A DNA stretch of 64,000 nucleotides from Bacillota bacterium (GCA_009711615.1 VENI01000009.1:310001-374000); one strand, 5' to 3'; positions 53,722 through 63,775 are shown, counted from the first letter of the stretch. Numbers and translations: made by a program. Notes: generated from the letters alone by a model not told the origin.

Positions 53722-55869
53722 CTAGCTGGCCTCAATTAAGTTTGCATAATGGCCATCAATATTCTTTAACTGCTCGTGAGTGCCCCGTTGAACAATTTTA
53801 CCTTTATCTAAAACAATTATTTCGTCACAATCTCGAATGGTACTTAAACGATGGGCCACAATAATACAGGTGCAGCCACGGCGACGAATATTTTCATCAA
53901 CTTTTTTCTCAGTCATTGGGTCCAGTGCACTGGTTGCTTCATCCAACACCAGTATTGATGGGTTATTCACCAAAGCCCTGGCAATCTCCAGCCTTTGCCG
54001 CTGGCCACCGCTAAAGTTACTGCCCCCCTCATCAAGCAGATGTTCATAACCACCAACTCGTGAGGTAATGTCATCATGAATACTGGCGTCTTTCGCTGCC
54101 CTAACAATATCGGTTTCAGGGATAGTGTCATCCCAAAGGGTAATATTCTCTTTTATGGTGCCTTCAAACATGTTGATATCTTGATCAACCATAGATAGGG
54201 ATTGATTTATAACTGGTCTCGGAGCATGCTGAGATTTAAATCCATCAAATAGAATCTCCCCTGACCAGGGCTTATAAATACCTGCCACCAGTTTGGCTAC
54301 AGTGGATTTCCCACTGCCGGAACCGCCAACCAGTGCCACCCTGGAACCGGGCTGTAACTTAAGGTTAAAGTCCTCAATTAAAGGAGGTTCCAACGGACTG
54401 TAGCCGAAGGATAAATTCTCTATCTCAATTAGCCCTGACAATTTTTCGTAAGATTGTTCAGTGTCAACCTCTTCACTGGTACACTCATCTATGGGGTATC
54501 TTAAAACGTCATCCAAACGGTTCATATCGCCTTCCATTTCCTGGAGTCTACTGCCCAGGTTAACCAACTCAATGACCGGTTGCATGAAGCTTAACATTAA
54601 ACTTTGAAAAGCAACCACCATACCGATAGTCATCTGTCCATTTAACACATAGTAGCCGCCCAATGCCAAGATAGCAGTGTTGGTTAGGGTTGTCAGTAAT
54701 GTTGGCACACCCAACAGTGGTATGGTTGTAGAATCTAACTGTTGTTTGGCGTTAAGCACTTTGGCTTGGTAACCTGACCATTTTGAAAAAAAGTCTGACT
54801 CTGATCCAGTGGCCTTCAGGGTCTCAATTATCTGCAGGCCAGACATGGAGGTTCCCATCAGTTTACCGTAATCTTGTAGATATTTACGGTTTAAATCCAC
54901 TCGCTTTTGATAAATAAATTTTAAATATAGTATATTCAATGCCGCTGCAGCGACACCCACCAGCGATAATACCACGTTATATTGCAGCATTAATGCCAGG
55001 TAAAAAACAATCATGATTAAGTTAAGTGCAGTGGTGGCAAGTTCCCCGGATAATAACTCCGCTACCTTTTGGTTACTTTGCATGCGGGAACTGATATCAC
55101 CAATGGATCGTTGGTTAAAAAATTCCACTGGCAGTCTCAAGACATGCCACAGGAATTGTCCAGAAGTACTTAACGCAATTCTGAATTTAAGTCTGAGCAG
55201 GTAGTATTCCTGAATCCAGGTTAACAGCCCTCGCAGAACTGCGGTGATCCCCATTCCCAATATTAAGGGTATTAGCCAGTTCTGCTTATTAGCAAGCAAC
55301 ACATCATCCACAAATATTTTGGAAAACAGTGGGATTACTAAACCCGGCATTACCAGTGCCAGCCCAATTAGAATTATGTAAATCAAAGCAATTTTTGAGC
55401 CCTGAATACGATTTTTTAAAGCCTTGGCCATGCTGGGCTTACTGCCGCTCTTTTCAAAATCCGGCCCTGGATTAAAAGTTAATACAATACCGGTAAAGGA
55501 TTGATCAAATTCTTCTTCATCAACTACCCTGGGGCCGCTTCCCGGATCGTTTAAATACACTTTACCGTTTTTAAAGCCCTCTAAAACCAAGAAATGATTA
55601 AAGTTCCAGTGAATAATCATCGGTCCATCCATCTCTTTTAATGATTCAGGCTCTTTGCGATATCCCTTGGCTTCTAAACCATACCTTCTTGCTGCTTTTA
55701 AAACATTGCTGGCTTTACTGCCATCCCTGGAAACGCCACAAGCAATACGCAGCTCTTCCAGAGGTATATATTTACCGTAAAAGCCCAAAACCATGGCCAG
55801 TGACGCTGCACCACATTCCAAGGCTTCCATTTGTAATATAGTAGGGACCTTAACTCGTTTTTCTGGCAT
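53722..55869 (-). CDS. NHLP-type peptide export ABC transporter with C39 peptidase
   Basis: A 715-residue exporter with an N-terminal C39 cysteine peptidase (catalytic Cys in LECGAASLAMVLGFYG, His in HWNFNHFLVLEGF, Asp in YLNDPGSG), six helices, and an ATPase with GGSGSGKST, SGGQRQRLEIARALV and LVLDEATSALD. It cuts leaders after Gly-Gly and exports the core, matching the GG sites of the four Nif11 peptides. Confidence 0.95.
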   Translation of the reverse strand: MPEKRVKVPTILQMEALECGAASLAMVLGFYGKYIPLEELRIACGVSRDGSKASNVLKAARRYGLEAKGYRKEPESLKEMDGPMIIHWNFNHFLVLEGFKNGKVYLNDPGSGPRVVDEEEFDQSFTGIVLTFNPGPDFEKSGSKPSMAKALKNRIQGSKIALIYIILIGLALVMPGLVIPLFSKIFVDDVLLANKQNWLIPLILGMGITAVLRGLLTWIQEYYLLRLKFRIALSTSGQFLWHVLRLPVEFFNQRSIGDISSRMQSNQKVAELLSGELATTALNLIMIVFYLALMLQYNVVLSLVGVAAAALNILYLKFIYQKRVDLNRKYLQDYGKLMGTSMSGLQIIETLKATGSESDFFSKWSGYQAKVLNAKQQLDSTTIPLLGVPTLLTTLTNTAILALGGYYVLNGQMTIGMVVAFQSLMLSFMQPVIELVNLGSRLQEMEGDMNRLDDVLRYPIDECTSEEVDTEQSYEKLSGLIEIENLSFGYSPLEPPLIEDFNLKLQPGSRVALVGGSGSGKSTVAKLVAGIYKPWSGEILFDGFKSQHAPRPVINQSLSMVDQDINMFEGTIKENITLWDDTIPETDIVRAAKDASIHDDITSRVGGYEHLLDEGGSNFSGGQRQRLEIARALVNNPSILVLDEATSALDPMTEKKVDENIRRRGCTCIIVAHRLSTIRDCDEIIVLDKGKIVQRGTHEQLKNIDGHYANLIEAS

Positions 55870-55883
55870 TATCCCACACTCCG

Positions 55884-57134
55884 TTAACTAAATATAGGAA
55901 AAACCAAGCTAATTGGTTTCTGTTCGTTAATGGTTACCGACCCGGAACAAAGCGTACCGCTTGTAATTTTAATTGGCGGCCCCTGTGGTGTGGACCATTT
56001 GTATCCACTAACCGTATCTTCATCAACAACCAGATCAATACGCACTTCCAATGCAGTACTTTGCCCAGCCAGTTTATTAACTAACTCCTCATTGCCCAGT
56101 ATCCGCATCATGCCCTGAAAAGTGGCGGGATAATCGCTTACAGATACCACCCTTCCCAAAAGATAGCCATACTCTTCTTTCTTAACAATGGTGGGGGAAA
56201 CTTGCGCTTCCATACCAGGCAGTATCTTTTTTCCCTCTTCTGCCGGGATATACATTACTAACTCTAAACCCTTAACCTCGTCTCCCGTTTCCTCCAAACT
56301 GATAATTGAGCTTCCTGGTTGAATAATGTCTCCTTCGTTGATCTTAACCTCAAGAACTTGTCCTTCCTCATCTGACACTATGTTAGATTTATATTCCAAT
56401 TCATGCTGTAAATCATTTATCTTTTCTTCTAAAGTGGCAATTTTAGCTGTTATTGTGGAAAGTAATCTGTCCACCGTAGCTTCAGATGCTTTCACTTCCA
56501 GTTCAAGTAATTCATAATTATTTTTTGCCTTTGATAAATCTTCTCCGCTGTTAACATGTTTATTTAAATAATCCTGTTGGCTGGCAGCATTTATTTTATC
56601 TTGTAACAGTTTAATTTTTGCACTGATAAGTTCATATTTAATATTGTTATATTCTTCAGCCAATGTTGAGTTAGTCTGTGAGCTTTCTATTCTTGAGTAG
56701 AACTGATTTAGTTGGATTAATTCTGATTGAATACCCTCTCCACCGCCGCCAGTTGTTATTTCTTGAGTTGCCTTTAACTGCTGAAGCTGGTTTTTAAAAT
56801 CATTGATCTGCTCCACCAGTTGATGCTGTTCTACCCTGGCTACTATGTCACCCTTTTGTACATAGTCACCGGCCTTAACCCTAATATCTGTAATCTGGCC
56901 ACCACTAACATGAGCCAGATTATATATACCTCCACTTTTAAGTAAAATTCCCTGGCCGTAAACTTTAGTGGGTATACTGCCAAAGAAACCCCAGGTTAAT
57001 GCTGTAACTAAGAGTGCCCCGATGGCTAAAAATGCCAGCCATGCTTTGGGGGTAGTTACCGTCACCATCTGATCAAGCTGCTCCGGTGATGAAAGCCTTT
57101 CTAAGGATACTTTACGAAACAACCCCTGTTTCAT
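55884..57134 (-). CDS. NHLP-type secretion protein (HlyD/adaptor family)
   Basis: A 416-residue membrane-fusion-type protein: an N-terminal helix (about 35-55), a biotinyl-lipoyl-like half (IRVKAGDYVQKGDIVARVEQHQL), a long coiled-coil hairpin, and the second half (VLEVKINEGDIIQPGSSII). It links the two ABC exporters to the outside. Ribosome site GGGAGG. Confidence 0.92.
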   Translation of the reverse strand: MKQGLFRKVSLERLSSPEQLDQMVTVTTPKAWLAFLAIGALLVTALTWGFFGSIPTKVYGQGILLKSGGIYNLAHVSGGQITDIRVKAGDYVQKGDIVARVEQHQLVEQINDFKNQLQQLKATQEITTGGGGEGIQSELIQLNQFYSRIESSQTNSTLAEEYNNIKYELISAKIKLLQDKINAASQQDYLNKHVNSGEDLSKAKNNYELLELEVKASEATVDRLLSTITAKIATLEEKINDLQHELEYKSNIVSDEEGQVLEVKINEGDIIQPGSSIISLEETGDEVKGLELVMYIPAEEGKKILPGMEAQVSPTIVKKEEYGYLLGRVVSVSDYPATFQGMMRILGNEELVNKLAGQSTALEVRIDLVVDEDTVSGYKWSTPQGPPIKITSGTLCSGSVTINEQKPISLVFPIFS

Positions 57135-57150
57135 TACAAGATTCCTCCCA

Positions 57151-58311
57151 CTATTTTTCTAGGTAAACAAATTCACCGTTCCTAACCATTTTTTTATAAA
57201 CAGTTTTGCCTTCAACTGCGCCATTTTCATTAAAACTAATATCATCTATGATTCCCGGCCAGTCTTTTAATGCCCGCAGTTGCTGGGCAATATTTTCAGG
57301 GGTTGGTGTTTCTGTATTATTCATGGCATCAGCCAGCAGTTTAATGGAATCATAGCCTTGAATCGCCCATACATCAGGCTTCTGACCATATTCCTCCATA
57401 AACTTTTGTTTGAACTGCTCTAGTTCCGGCCTCTCACTATCGGGGTTATAGCTAGTAGCTAATACCGCCCCTTCAGCTGCAGCACCCAGAGTTTCTATAA
57501 AGTCAAAGTCTAAACCGTCTCCACCCATTATCGGGATATCTGGATTTATTTTTTTAAGTTTGGTAATAAAATCTGTTGCGGCAGGTAAAGAGTCAGCAAC
57601 AAATACCGCCTCATAATCTAAGGCCTTCCATTTTTCTATAGTTCTCATAAAATCATTATCGTCTTTAAATTCACTTGCCCTGCCTACTATGGAAATGTTG
57701 TTACGTCTGGCTACATCTTCAAAGGAATTTGCCAATCCTCTACCATAGGAAGTATCGGCATAATAGATAGCAATATGCCTGTACCCCTGTTGTTTTGCAA
57801 AAAGAGCCATCTGTTTACCTATTTCATCATCGGTGGGGATATTTTGAAATACAAATTGATAACCCCTTTGGGTTAGATTGGTATTAGAGACAACAGGCGA
57901 TAGCATAACCAAACCAGATTTTTCATAGATGGTAGAAGCAGGGATGGTAATATGTGAATGCCAGTGTCCAACCACTGCCACAACTTTTGGGTTATTAACA
58001 AAAGATTGTGCTATAGTAGTACCAGTCATAAATGAACCTTCGTCATCTTTTACGATAACACCCAGTTCTCTACCACCTATACCACCTTGGGCATTAACCT
58101 CTTTCACAGCCAAGTTAACACCATCAATAAATCCGGTACCATTTTTCATTAGGTCACCGGGTCCGGGTATACCAATTAATATTTGGTTACTTTTATCCGA
58201 CACCCAAGCTTGTCTTTGGGCAGATACGTCCCCCTCACCAACACAAGCAGTTAAAGGAAACAATATAAAAATAATTGTTACTAGTAATTTGAATACTTTA
58301 TTGCCTTTCAT
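57151..58311 (-). CDS. Extracellular ligand-binding lipoprotein (branched-chain-amino-acid type)
   Basis: A 386-residue Leu/Ile/Val-binding-protein-family lipoprotein (lipobox LTAC after a short signal). IGIPGPGDLMKNGTGFIDGVNLAVKEVNAQGGIGGRELGVIVKDDEG is typical, as are AVVGHWHSHITIPASTIYEKSGLVMLSPVVSN and the fold's second half. No ABC permease is encoded nearby, so it may act as a receptor rather than a transporter part. Ligand unknown. Confidence 0.9.
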   Translation of the reverse strand: MKGNKVFKLLVTIIFILFPLTACVGEGDVSAQRQAWVSDKSNQILIGIPGPGDLMKNGTGFIDGVNLAVKEVNAQGGIGGRELGVIVKDDEGSFMTGTTIAQSFVNNPKVVAVVGHWHSHITIPASTIYEKSGLVMLSPVVSNTNLTQRGYQFVFQNIPTDDEIGKQMALFAKQQGYRHIAIYYADTSYGRGLANSFEDVARRNNISIVGRASEFKDDNDFMRTIEKWKALDYEAVFVADSLPAATDFITKLKKINPDIPIMGGDGLDFDFIETLGAAAEGAVLATSYNPDSERPELEQFKQKFMEEYGQKPDVWAIQGYDSIKLLADAMNNTETPTPENIAQQLRALKDWPGIIDDISFNENGAVEGKTVYKKMVRNGEFVYLEK

Positions 58312-58326
58312 TTGCTCCCCCACCTT

Positions 58327-59034
58327 CTACCGTTTCTTGCCATAGTGGATATAAAATCCTTCTTCACTTTTTGCTACTTTTAAGCCTAAATAACCTTGCT
58401 TTAGTAACTCTAACTGCTTGTCCAAGTCAGTGTTTAATACCGGGACAGTATCGCTATCATCCACTGAAATGAGGTTTTGATTATCCTGAAAAAATATATA
58501 TCTCCAATAATTGTTGTATTTAAATTTGAGGTCAACAATCACGGTGTTTGCACCAAGGGCTGCCTTAACACTGGGGTAATTATATGGGGAAACTGTTGCC
58601 AACAGATATCGCCATTCTATATCATGTTTAGCACTAGCTAGAAGATGGTTTATCATTCGTTCTTCCAAGTGATTCCCCCTAAAGTCGGGATGAATAAATG
58701 CCGATTCCATGTGGGCAACCTTCATCAATTGACCTTTTGATAAGCCAATATCCAGGCCTAAATTATCCTCCCGTGCACCTGGGTATAACACCGAAAAAAA
58801 CGCCACCAATTTTTCCGCAACCAAAACGCCAACTGCCAAGCCACTGGTTTCTAATATTTCCACCAACTCTTCATCGGTTAAGTAAACGCATAACGTTTTG
58901 TCTTTCAATCCTTCTATTACAGTACTCTGTAATTCCTTGATTTGATCTAGATGGTTCTTATTCAGTAAAATCATCTCAAAAGGATGGTTTGTTAAATCTG
59001 TTTGATTAGTAATTACTCCTTTTTCAATTAACAT
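58327..59034 (-). CDS. GNAT-like N-acetyltransferase
   Basis: A 235-residue protein with a GNAT core: AVGVLVAEKLVAFFSVLYPG, then MESAFIHPDFRGNHLEERMINHLL (acetyl-CoA binding loop, with R/G-x-x-x replaced by RGNHLEER), and YLLATVSPYNYPSVKAALGANT. Start overlaps the MFS stop (TAATG). In the peptide operon it could acylate a small product or peptide, or a cell-wall amine. No substrate evidence. Confidence 0.72.
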   Translation of the reverse strand: MLIEKGVITNQTDLTNHPFEMILLNKNHLDQIKELQSTVIEGLKDKTLCVYLTDEELVEILETSGLAVGVLVAEKLVAFFSVLYPGAREDNLGLDIGLSKGQLMKVAHMESAFIHPDFRGNHLEERMINHLLASAKHDIEWRYLLATVSPYNYPSVKAALGANTVIVDLKFKYNNYWRYIFFQDNQNLISVDDSDTVPVLNTDLDKQLELLKQGYLGLKVAKSEEGFYIHYGKKR

Positions 59035-61460
59035 TATACCCCCACACCTCTTTGTTGTTGACGATTAGCTTCGTTATTAGTTCGGTTAACAAACCAGAAT
59101 ATCAACAGGGCGACTAAAGAAATAACTCCAATCATTCCAATCCCCTTAATACCTAGCACCATCACCGAACCAAACAAAACCGGCCCCAGCATCTGACCCA
59201 GTTTACGTACATTATCGTAGTACCCCAAGGATTTACCAACACCAAAAGCTCCTGTGGCTTGAAGTTTTATAAAGTAGTTGTTTTGGGCCATTAATCCAAA
59301 GCTTTCAGAAACACCTAACATAATTACCACTAGGAATGCAGTTAACATCGATCCATATAACGCAAACAACAAAAAGCTCGCTACAATAATTAGTCCTGAC
59401 ACAATTACTGCCGTCTCCGATTTGAAATATTTACCTGCATATTTACTAAGCAGTGGGCCTAAATAAACAATACACAAACCGTTAAACATAAAGGCCCGGC
59501 CGACATTGGAAACAGATGCTCCCATGTCTGAGGCGAATATTGGAAAATAGTAATCTAGAAACATACTACTGATTGTCAATGGTATCACAATGGTCAGGAA
59601 AAAAACTAATACCTTACCATCAAATAAAAACTCTAGAACACTTATTTTAGGTAACGCTGACAATTCACCTTGTTTGTTCTCTTTTGAAACTGCACCTTTA
59701 ATAAATACTAAGTTGAAAATTGCCGCTAATATTATAAATGCCAGTATTACATAAAAGACTTGTGAAAAACCAATGCGATCTGCCAGCATGGCCCCCACAA
59801 CAACACCAGCTATAACTCCGGCATATAAACCAGAGAACATTGCAGTAAACCCTTTAGTTTGTTCCTCTTCCGAAGGAAAAGAGTTTACATAGGAACGAAT
59901 GGATATTAATGCAAAACCATAACCGGCACCGGTAATACCTCTGGCAATAATAAAGGCAATTGCATCCGATGCTAGTCCAGATAAAAGCGTACCCAATGCT
60001 GCCACCGCTAGCCCGACAAAGAAGACCATCCTCCAACCTCTTCTGTCAATCACATATCCGGCCAGCACTGCAGCAATGGCGCCCATAAACATTTCCATAG
60101 AAATGGGGAGCCCAAGAATAACATTTTCAGACAGTCCCAGTATCGGTCGGTAGAGTTCCTGCATTAACAGCGGTATAAAAGAACCAGACATAAAAAAACC
60201 AAAAAAGAGGGTGAAAGTCAGCGGTCTGATCATTTCGGCTTCAGATGTGGTTGATTTATTGTTAACTTCCTCTTTCTCGTGATCAAGCTGTCTTCTAAGA
60301 AATATCAAACTAAAATACGTGGATTCCACCATAATAATTAAAGACATCACCATTACTGTTAGAACATCATAAACAATCACTTTTAACTTACTATCAAGAT
60401 AGCTATTTGACAAGTTAACAGTTAGCTTACTTTTTACTCCCTGAGCATCCTGAATTAAGGATGTACTGTAACTTAGATTACTTTCACTTATTTCGTTTTC
60501 TCCAATATCATCACCAGCAGAAGTAAATACCTTACCATCCTTATTGGTCAATGATATGGTTTCAACTTCAGGTACCTCAGTAATTACTTCCTTTAAGTAA
60601 TCATCAAGATTTAATTTCCCATAGGGAACGCCCTCACTAACCACATAGTTAATATCTTTTTCAATCATTTTTGATGTAATGGCCACGTTCTCTTTTGCAA
60701 TATCTATATATGCCTCTTTAAACATATTGTAGTTAATATAACCGTAAATTGCTTGCACAGTACCCAGTATGATAATAAAGCCACCCATAAGAAGCTTTGT
60801 GTTAATTTCCTTGTTATTTTTCACAATTGAGAACTTAGAAATAAAGATAGTTAGTAGGAATAGTGCAATAAGGGCTAAAACTACTAAGTAGTACCCTAGC
60901 TGCGTCATATACTTGTTAGTTTGTTTGTTTATAACCTCTTTATCAAATACTAAATCAACACTGCCGATCCAGCCCGCCCTATTATTTTGTGTATCCATTA
61001 TTGGAATAAATAGATGGTATTCACCTTGATGCAGTACTGAAGCATACCCAGTTTCACCGTTTGGCAAAGACAGTTGATTTCTCATTTCCTGAGAAATTTT
61101 CTTGCGGATTTCCGAAGAAATTTGTTTATCCTCTACTGACCCACTGTGATCATAAATTATTTTTCCATTGGGTAGAACCACTTGTACCTCTCCAAGGTCA
61201 GAAGATTCATTAAACTTTTCTGCAAGTAAATCTTCCATGCCGTAGAAAACATCTAAAGGTTTTCCATACTTGACAGCATATTCAATTTTCCGCACCGTTT
61301 CCTTACCGGAGACTGCGTAACTGGATATTAGAGAATTTGAGTAGTTTTTGTGAAATGAAGCAATATTGATACCACCGGTAAAACCTAACACAATAACAAT
61401 TAGTAATATTGCTGAAAGCAGAAAAAGTATATTTACTCTCTTTGATTTCACATTAATCAT
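59034..61460 (-). CDS. MFS transporter fused to two extracellular sensor-type segments
   Basis: An 808-residue protein. Helix at about 10-30, an extracellular segment (about 31-190), two helices (about 190-245), a second extracellular segment (about 246-365) of Cache-like type (SMIEKDINYVVSEG..., VETISLTNKDGKVFTSAGDD), a helix, and then a 12-helix MFS half (about 415-805, with motif-A-like GYVIDRRGWR near residue 470). The first 400 residues look like a chemoreceptor input without its signalling half. A sensor-coupled export or import switch is a reasonable guess. No family name recognised. Confidence 0.82.
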   Translation of the reverse strand: MINVKSKRVNILFLLSAILLIVIVLGFTGGINIASFHKNYSNSLISSYAVSGKETVRKIEYAVKYGKPLDVFYGMEDLLAEKFNESSDLGEVQVVLPNGKIIYDHSGSVEDKQISSEIRKKISQEMRNQLSLPNGETGYASVLHQGEYHLFIPIMDTQNNRAGWIGSVDLVFDKEVINKQTNKYMTQLGYYLVVLALIALFLLTIFISKFSIVKNNKEINTKLLMGGFIIILGTVQAIYGYINYNMFKEAYIDIAKENVAITSKMIEKDINYVVSEGVPYGKLNLDDYLKEVITEVPEVETISLTNKDGKVFTSAGDDIGENEISESNLSYSTSLIQDAQGVKSKLTVNLSNSYLDSKLKVIVYDVLTVMVMSLIIMVESTYFSLIFLRRQLDHEKEEVNNKSTTSEAEMIRPLTFTLFFGFFMSGSFIPLLMQELYRPILGLSENVILGLPISMEMFMGAIAAVLAGYVIDRRGWRMVFFVGLAVAALGTLLSGLASDAIAFIIARGITGAGYGFALISIRSYVNSFPSEEEQTKGFTAMFSGLYAGVIAGVVVGAMLADRIGFSQVFYVILAFIILAAIFNLVFIKGAVSKENKQGELSALPKISVLEFLFDGKVLVFFLTIVIPLTISSMFLDYYFPIFASDMGASVSNVGRAFMFNGLCIVYLGPLLSKYAGKYFKSETAVIVSGLIIVASFLLFALYGSMLTAFLVVIMLGVSESFGLMAQNNYFIKLQATGAFGVGKSLGYYDNVRKLGQMLGPVLFGSVMVLGIKGIGMIGVISLVALLIFWFVNRTNNEANRQQQRGVGV

Positions 61461-62632
61461 TGTGCATCACCTATACTCTCCCCAGCGATGTTCTGAAAAA
61501 TTTCATCTGCCACCAGCAATACTTCAAATGGTATCTGGAAATTTATTTTATCGGCGGTTTCTAAATTGAATGATATATATGGTGTACTTTTAAATACTTG
61601 TGGAAGTTCCGCTGGAGAACTTCCCTGTAATATCTTCATCATATTTGTAGCACCAAAACGACCTATATTAGTAAAATCATTTAAGGAAGTATTCATTAAT
61701 GCACCATACTTCACTTCGTCCCCACCCATTTGTGAGAGAGTAGGTACATTATTTTCATAAAAAGGAGCAAATAACTGCGGTAGTCTTTCCGGTTCCAGGG
61801 AGGCTACTGTAACATACATGGCATCCACTTCTTCAGCTAGTTTCTGATACGCCTCTGCCACTTCAGCATAATACCTCCCCTTGTCTGCCTCATTTTTAGG
61901 TTCTTTAACATTATAACTAACAATCTCAAACTCTTTTTCCAACGCAACAGCCTTTACATCGTCCACTGCAGAGTAGCTATAAGCAGCAGGGGAGTTTTCA
62001 TAAACCATACCCAGCTTTTTATATTTAAACATATCGTAGAACACTTCAATCTGTCTTTTAAAGCGTTCCGGATCCATGTGGGCCCAGATGTGGTTAATAC
62101 CAGAAGTTTGTTCTGACTTTACTATACCAGAATCCACAGCATTACTGGCGGAAAAAACCATGGAGGGGACGTCATGGTCTGCTTTTGATACCACTGTTCC
62201 AGCATATGTACCCATTATAATCAACAAATCCATATCTCGTTTTTGTTTAAGTCGGTTAATTAATTGCTCCTTTGTTTTCACCCCAGAGCTCAAATCATAA
62301 TGGGCATCCTCAACAAACTCGATGTAAGGTCCCATGTCGTGAGTGGCCAGCCAACTCCACATTGCAGTGGTATCCTCTTGTCCCTTTTGGTAAGGTATAT
62401 CTGAAATGCCATTAATCCATCCCTGCTCTTCCAACCCCAAAAGCAAGTGATAAAAGGTAGATGCATAGTTTACAAAGGGTTCTCCTTCAACGTATGCTAT
62501 CCGCCATTTTTGTCCGTTGTTGATATAATTATCTACAGATTCACTGGCATTAGACTGTACAGGTGTAACAATAACCATCATAAAGCAAATTGATAGGATT
62601 AAGCTGAGTATGCTTTTAGCTTTACCTTTCAT
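61457..62632 (-). CDS. ABC-type substrate-binding protein of the ABC_sub_bind family
   Basis: A 391-residue exported protein (signal peptide to about residue 30) with the fold of the ABC_sub_bind (PF04392-type) family: MDLLIIMGTYAGTVVSK, VPSMVFSASNAVDSGIV, LGMVYENSPAAYSY and DAMYVTVAS. Members bind tryptophan or small aromatic compounds in some cases. No permease is nearby. Last 4 bp overlap the MFS start. Confidence 0.8.
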   Translation of the reverse strand: MKGKAKSILSLILSICFMMVIVTPVQSNASESVDNYINNGQKWRIAYVEGEPFVNYASTFYHLLLGLEEQGWINGISDIPYQKGQEDTTAMWSWLATHDMGPYIEFVEDAHYDLSSGVKTKEQLINRLKQKRDMDLLIIMGTYAGTVVSKADHDVPSMVFSASNAVDSGIVKSEQTSGINHIWAHMDPERFKRQIEVFYDMFKYKKLGMVYENSPAAYSYSAVDDVKAVALEKEFEIVSYNVKEPKNEADKGRYYAEVAEAYQKLAEEVDAMYVTVASLEPERLPQLFAPFYENNVPTLSQMGGDEVKYGALMNTSLNDFTNIGRFGATNMMKILQGSSPAELPQVFKSTPYISFNLETADKINFQIPFEVLLVADEIFQNIAGESIGDAQ

Positions 62633-63775
62633 TTAGCCTATCCCCTCCTGCAAGATACTCTCAGGCAACGAATCCCTTAAGAAACAAACACTTTCACAAT
62701 TTGTTACTGATATCCCAGCACGTTTTGCCACCTCTGACACCGTTATTTTTTCCTCCCCTTGCTCTCCAAAGATAACTACCTCATCGCCAATACTTGCATC
62801 GGGTATATTGGTAATATCCACTAATATGTGCCCCATAAAAGGGCTGCAAATGAGTGGTGTCCTTTGGTTACGAATCAACACTTCACCGCTTTTCATATGC
62901 ACTAAAAACAATGCGTTTGAATAACCAATAGATACGGTGGCAATGCGACCGGATTTTGACACTAAAACCTCGTTGCCATAACCAAGATGCTGGCCATTAC
63001 TTAATTCTTTTATATCAGTTATCCGCGCCTTTAACTGCATTATGGATTTTAAACCTATTTCAGGTTGGTTTTTAAATGAGGGTAACCCATACAGGCATGT
63101 ACCAATTCGCACTGTATTGAAATGTGCTTGGGGATATTTTAATGTTGCCGGACTGCTGGCAGCATGAATCATCGGGATATGAATACCTGAATTATTTAGG
63201 TTACTGATGAGGGAGTTGAACTTTTCAAGGTCCTTGTTAACAAGTTCTTCGTCATCTCCGTAGGTTGATGCTAAATGGGTAAACAAGCCTTCTATTTTAA
63301 GCCATTGATATTGATCAGTTATCAATTTTATAGTCCGATAAGCATGCTGATAAGCAACACCAACGGTTCCTAAGCCGATGTCCACCCGGATATGAAACTT
63401 AATATTTCTTTGTTTTTCTTTACCAATGGCATTAAAACGCTCCGCCAAAGCCTGTGTAGCAATCATTGGCGTCAGGTTATAACCTACCACTTGTTCCGCT
63501 TCTTCCAAAGGTATAGAGCCAAGGATGATTATTGGTGACTTAACTCCACCTAATCTTAATTTAATTCCTTCCTCAGCCGTGGCCACTGCTAACTTGGCAG
63601 CGCCATAACGAGCCATATAATTTGCAATGGTCACAGCTCCGTGGCCATAGGCATCTGCTTTTACCACGGCAATTATTTCTTTGCATGAACCAATGATGTC
63701 TTTTACAATCCGAATATTATTTTTTAGATATGGCAAATTAATTTCAACCCATGGTTTATGAACACTGTTTGTCAT
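62633..63775 (-). CDS. Alanine-racemase-fold PLP enzyme with altered active site
   Basis: A 380-residue protein of the alanine racemase family (PLP Lys in VVKADAYGHG, Tyr in VSIGYSNAL, RIGTCLYG motif). I chose the ATG at 63775 (CGGGAG upstream); an in-frame earlier start adds 34 unsupported residues. Several residues normally invariant in Alr differ: Arg of GMGRxG is Thr (GLGTVG), Asn of HxxNSA is Ser (HAASSP), GYADG is GYSNA, C-M-D-Q is PFMGH and NYE is NCE. It may racemise another amino acid or have another reaction. First clear gene of the peptide operon. Confidence 0.85.
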   Translation of the reverse strand: MTNSVHKPWVEINLPYLKNNIRIVKDIIGSCKEIIAVVKADAYGHGAVTIANYMARYGAAKLAVATAEEGIKLRLGGVKSPIIILGSIPLEEAEQVVGYNLTPMIATQALAERFNAIGKEKQRNIKFHIRVDIGLGTVGVAYQHAYRTIKLITDQYQWLKIEGLFTHLASTYGDDEELVNKDLEKFNSLISNLNNSGIHIPMIHAASSPATLKYPQAHFNTVRIGTCLYGLPSFKNQPEIGLKSIMQLKARITDIKELSNGQHLGYGNEVLVSKSGRIATVSIGYSNALFLVHMKSGEVLIRNQRTPLICSPFMGHILVDITNIPDASIGDEVVIFGEQGEEKITVSEVAKRAGISVTNCESVCFLRDSLPESILQEGIG

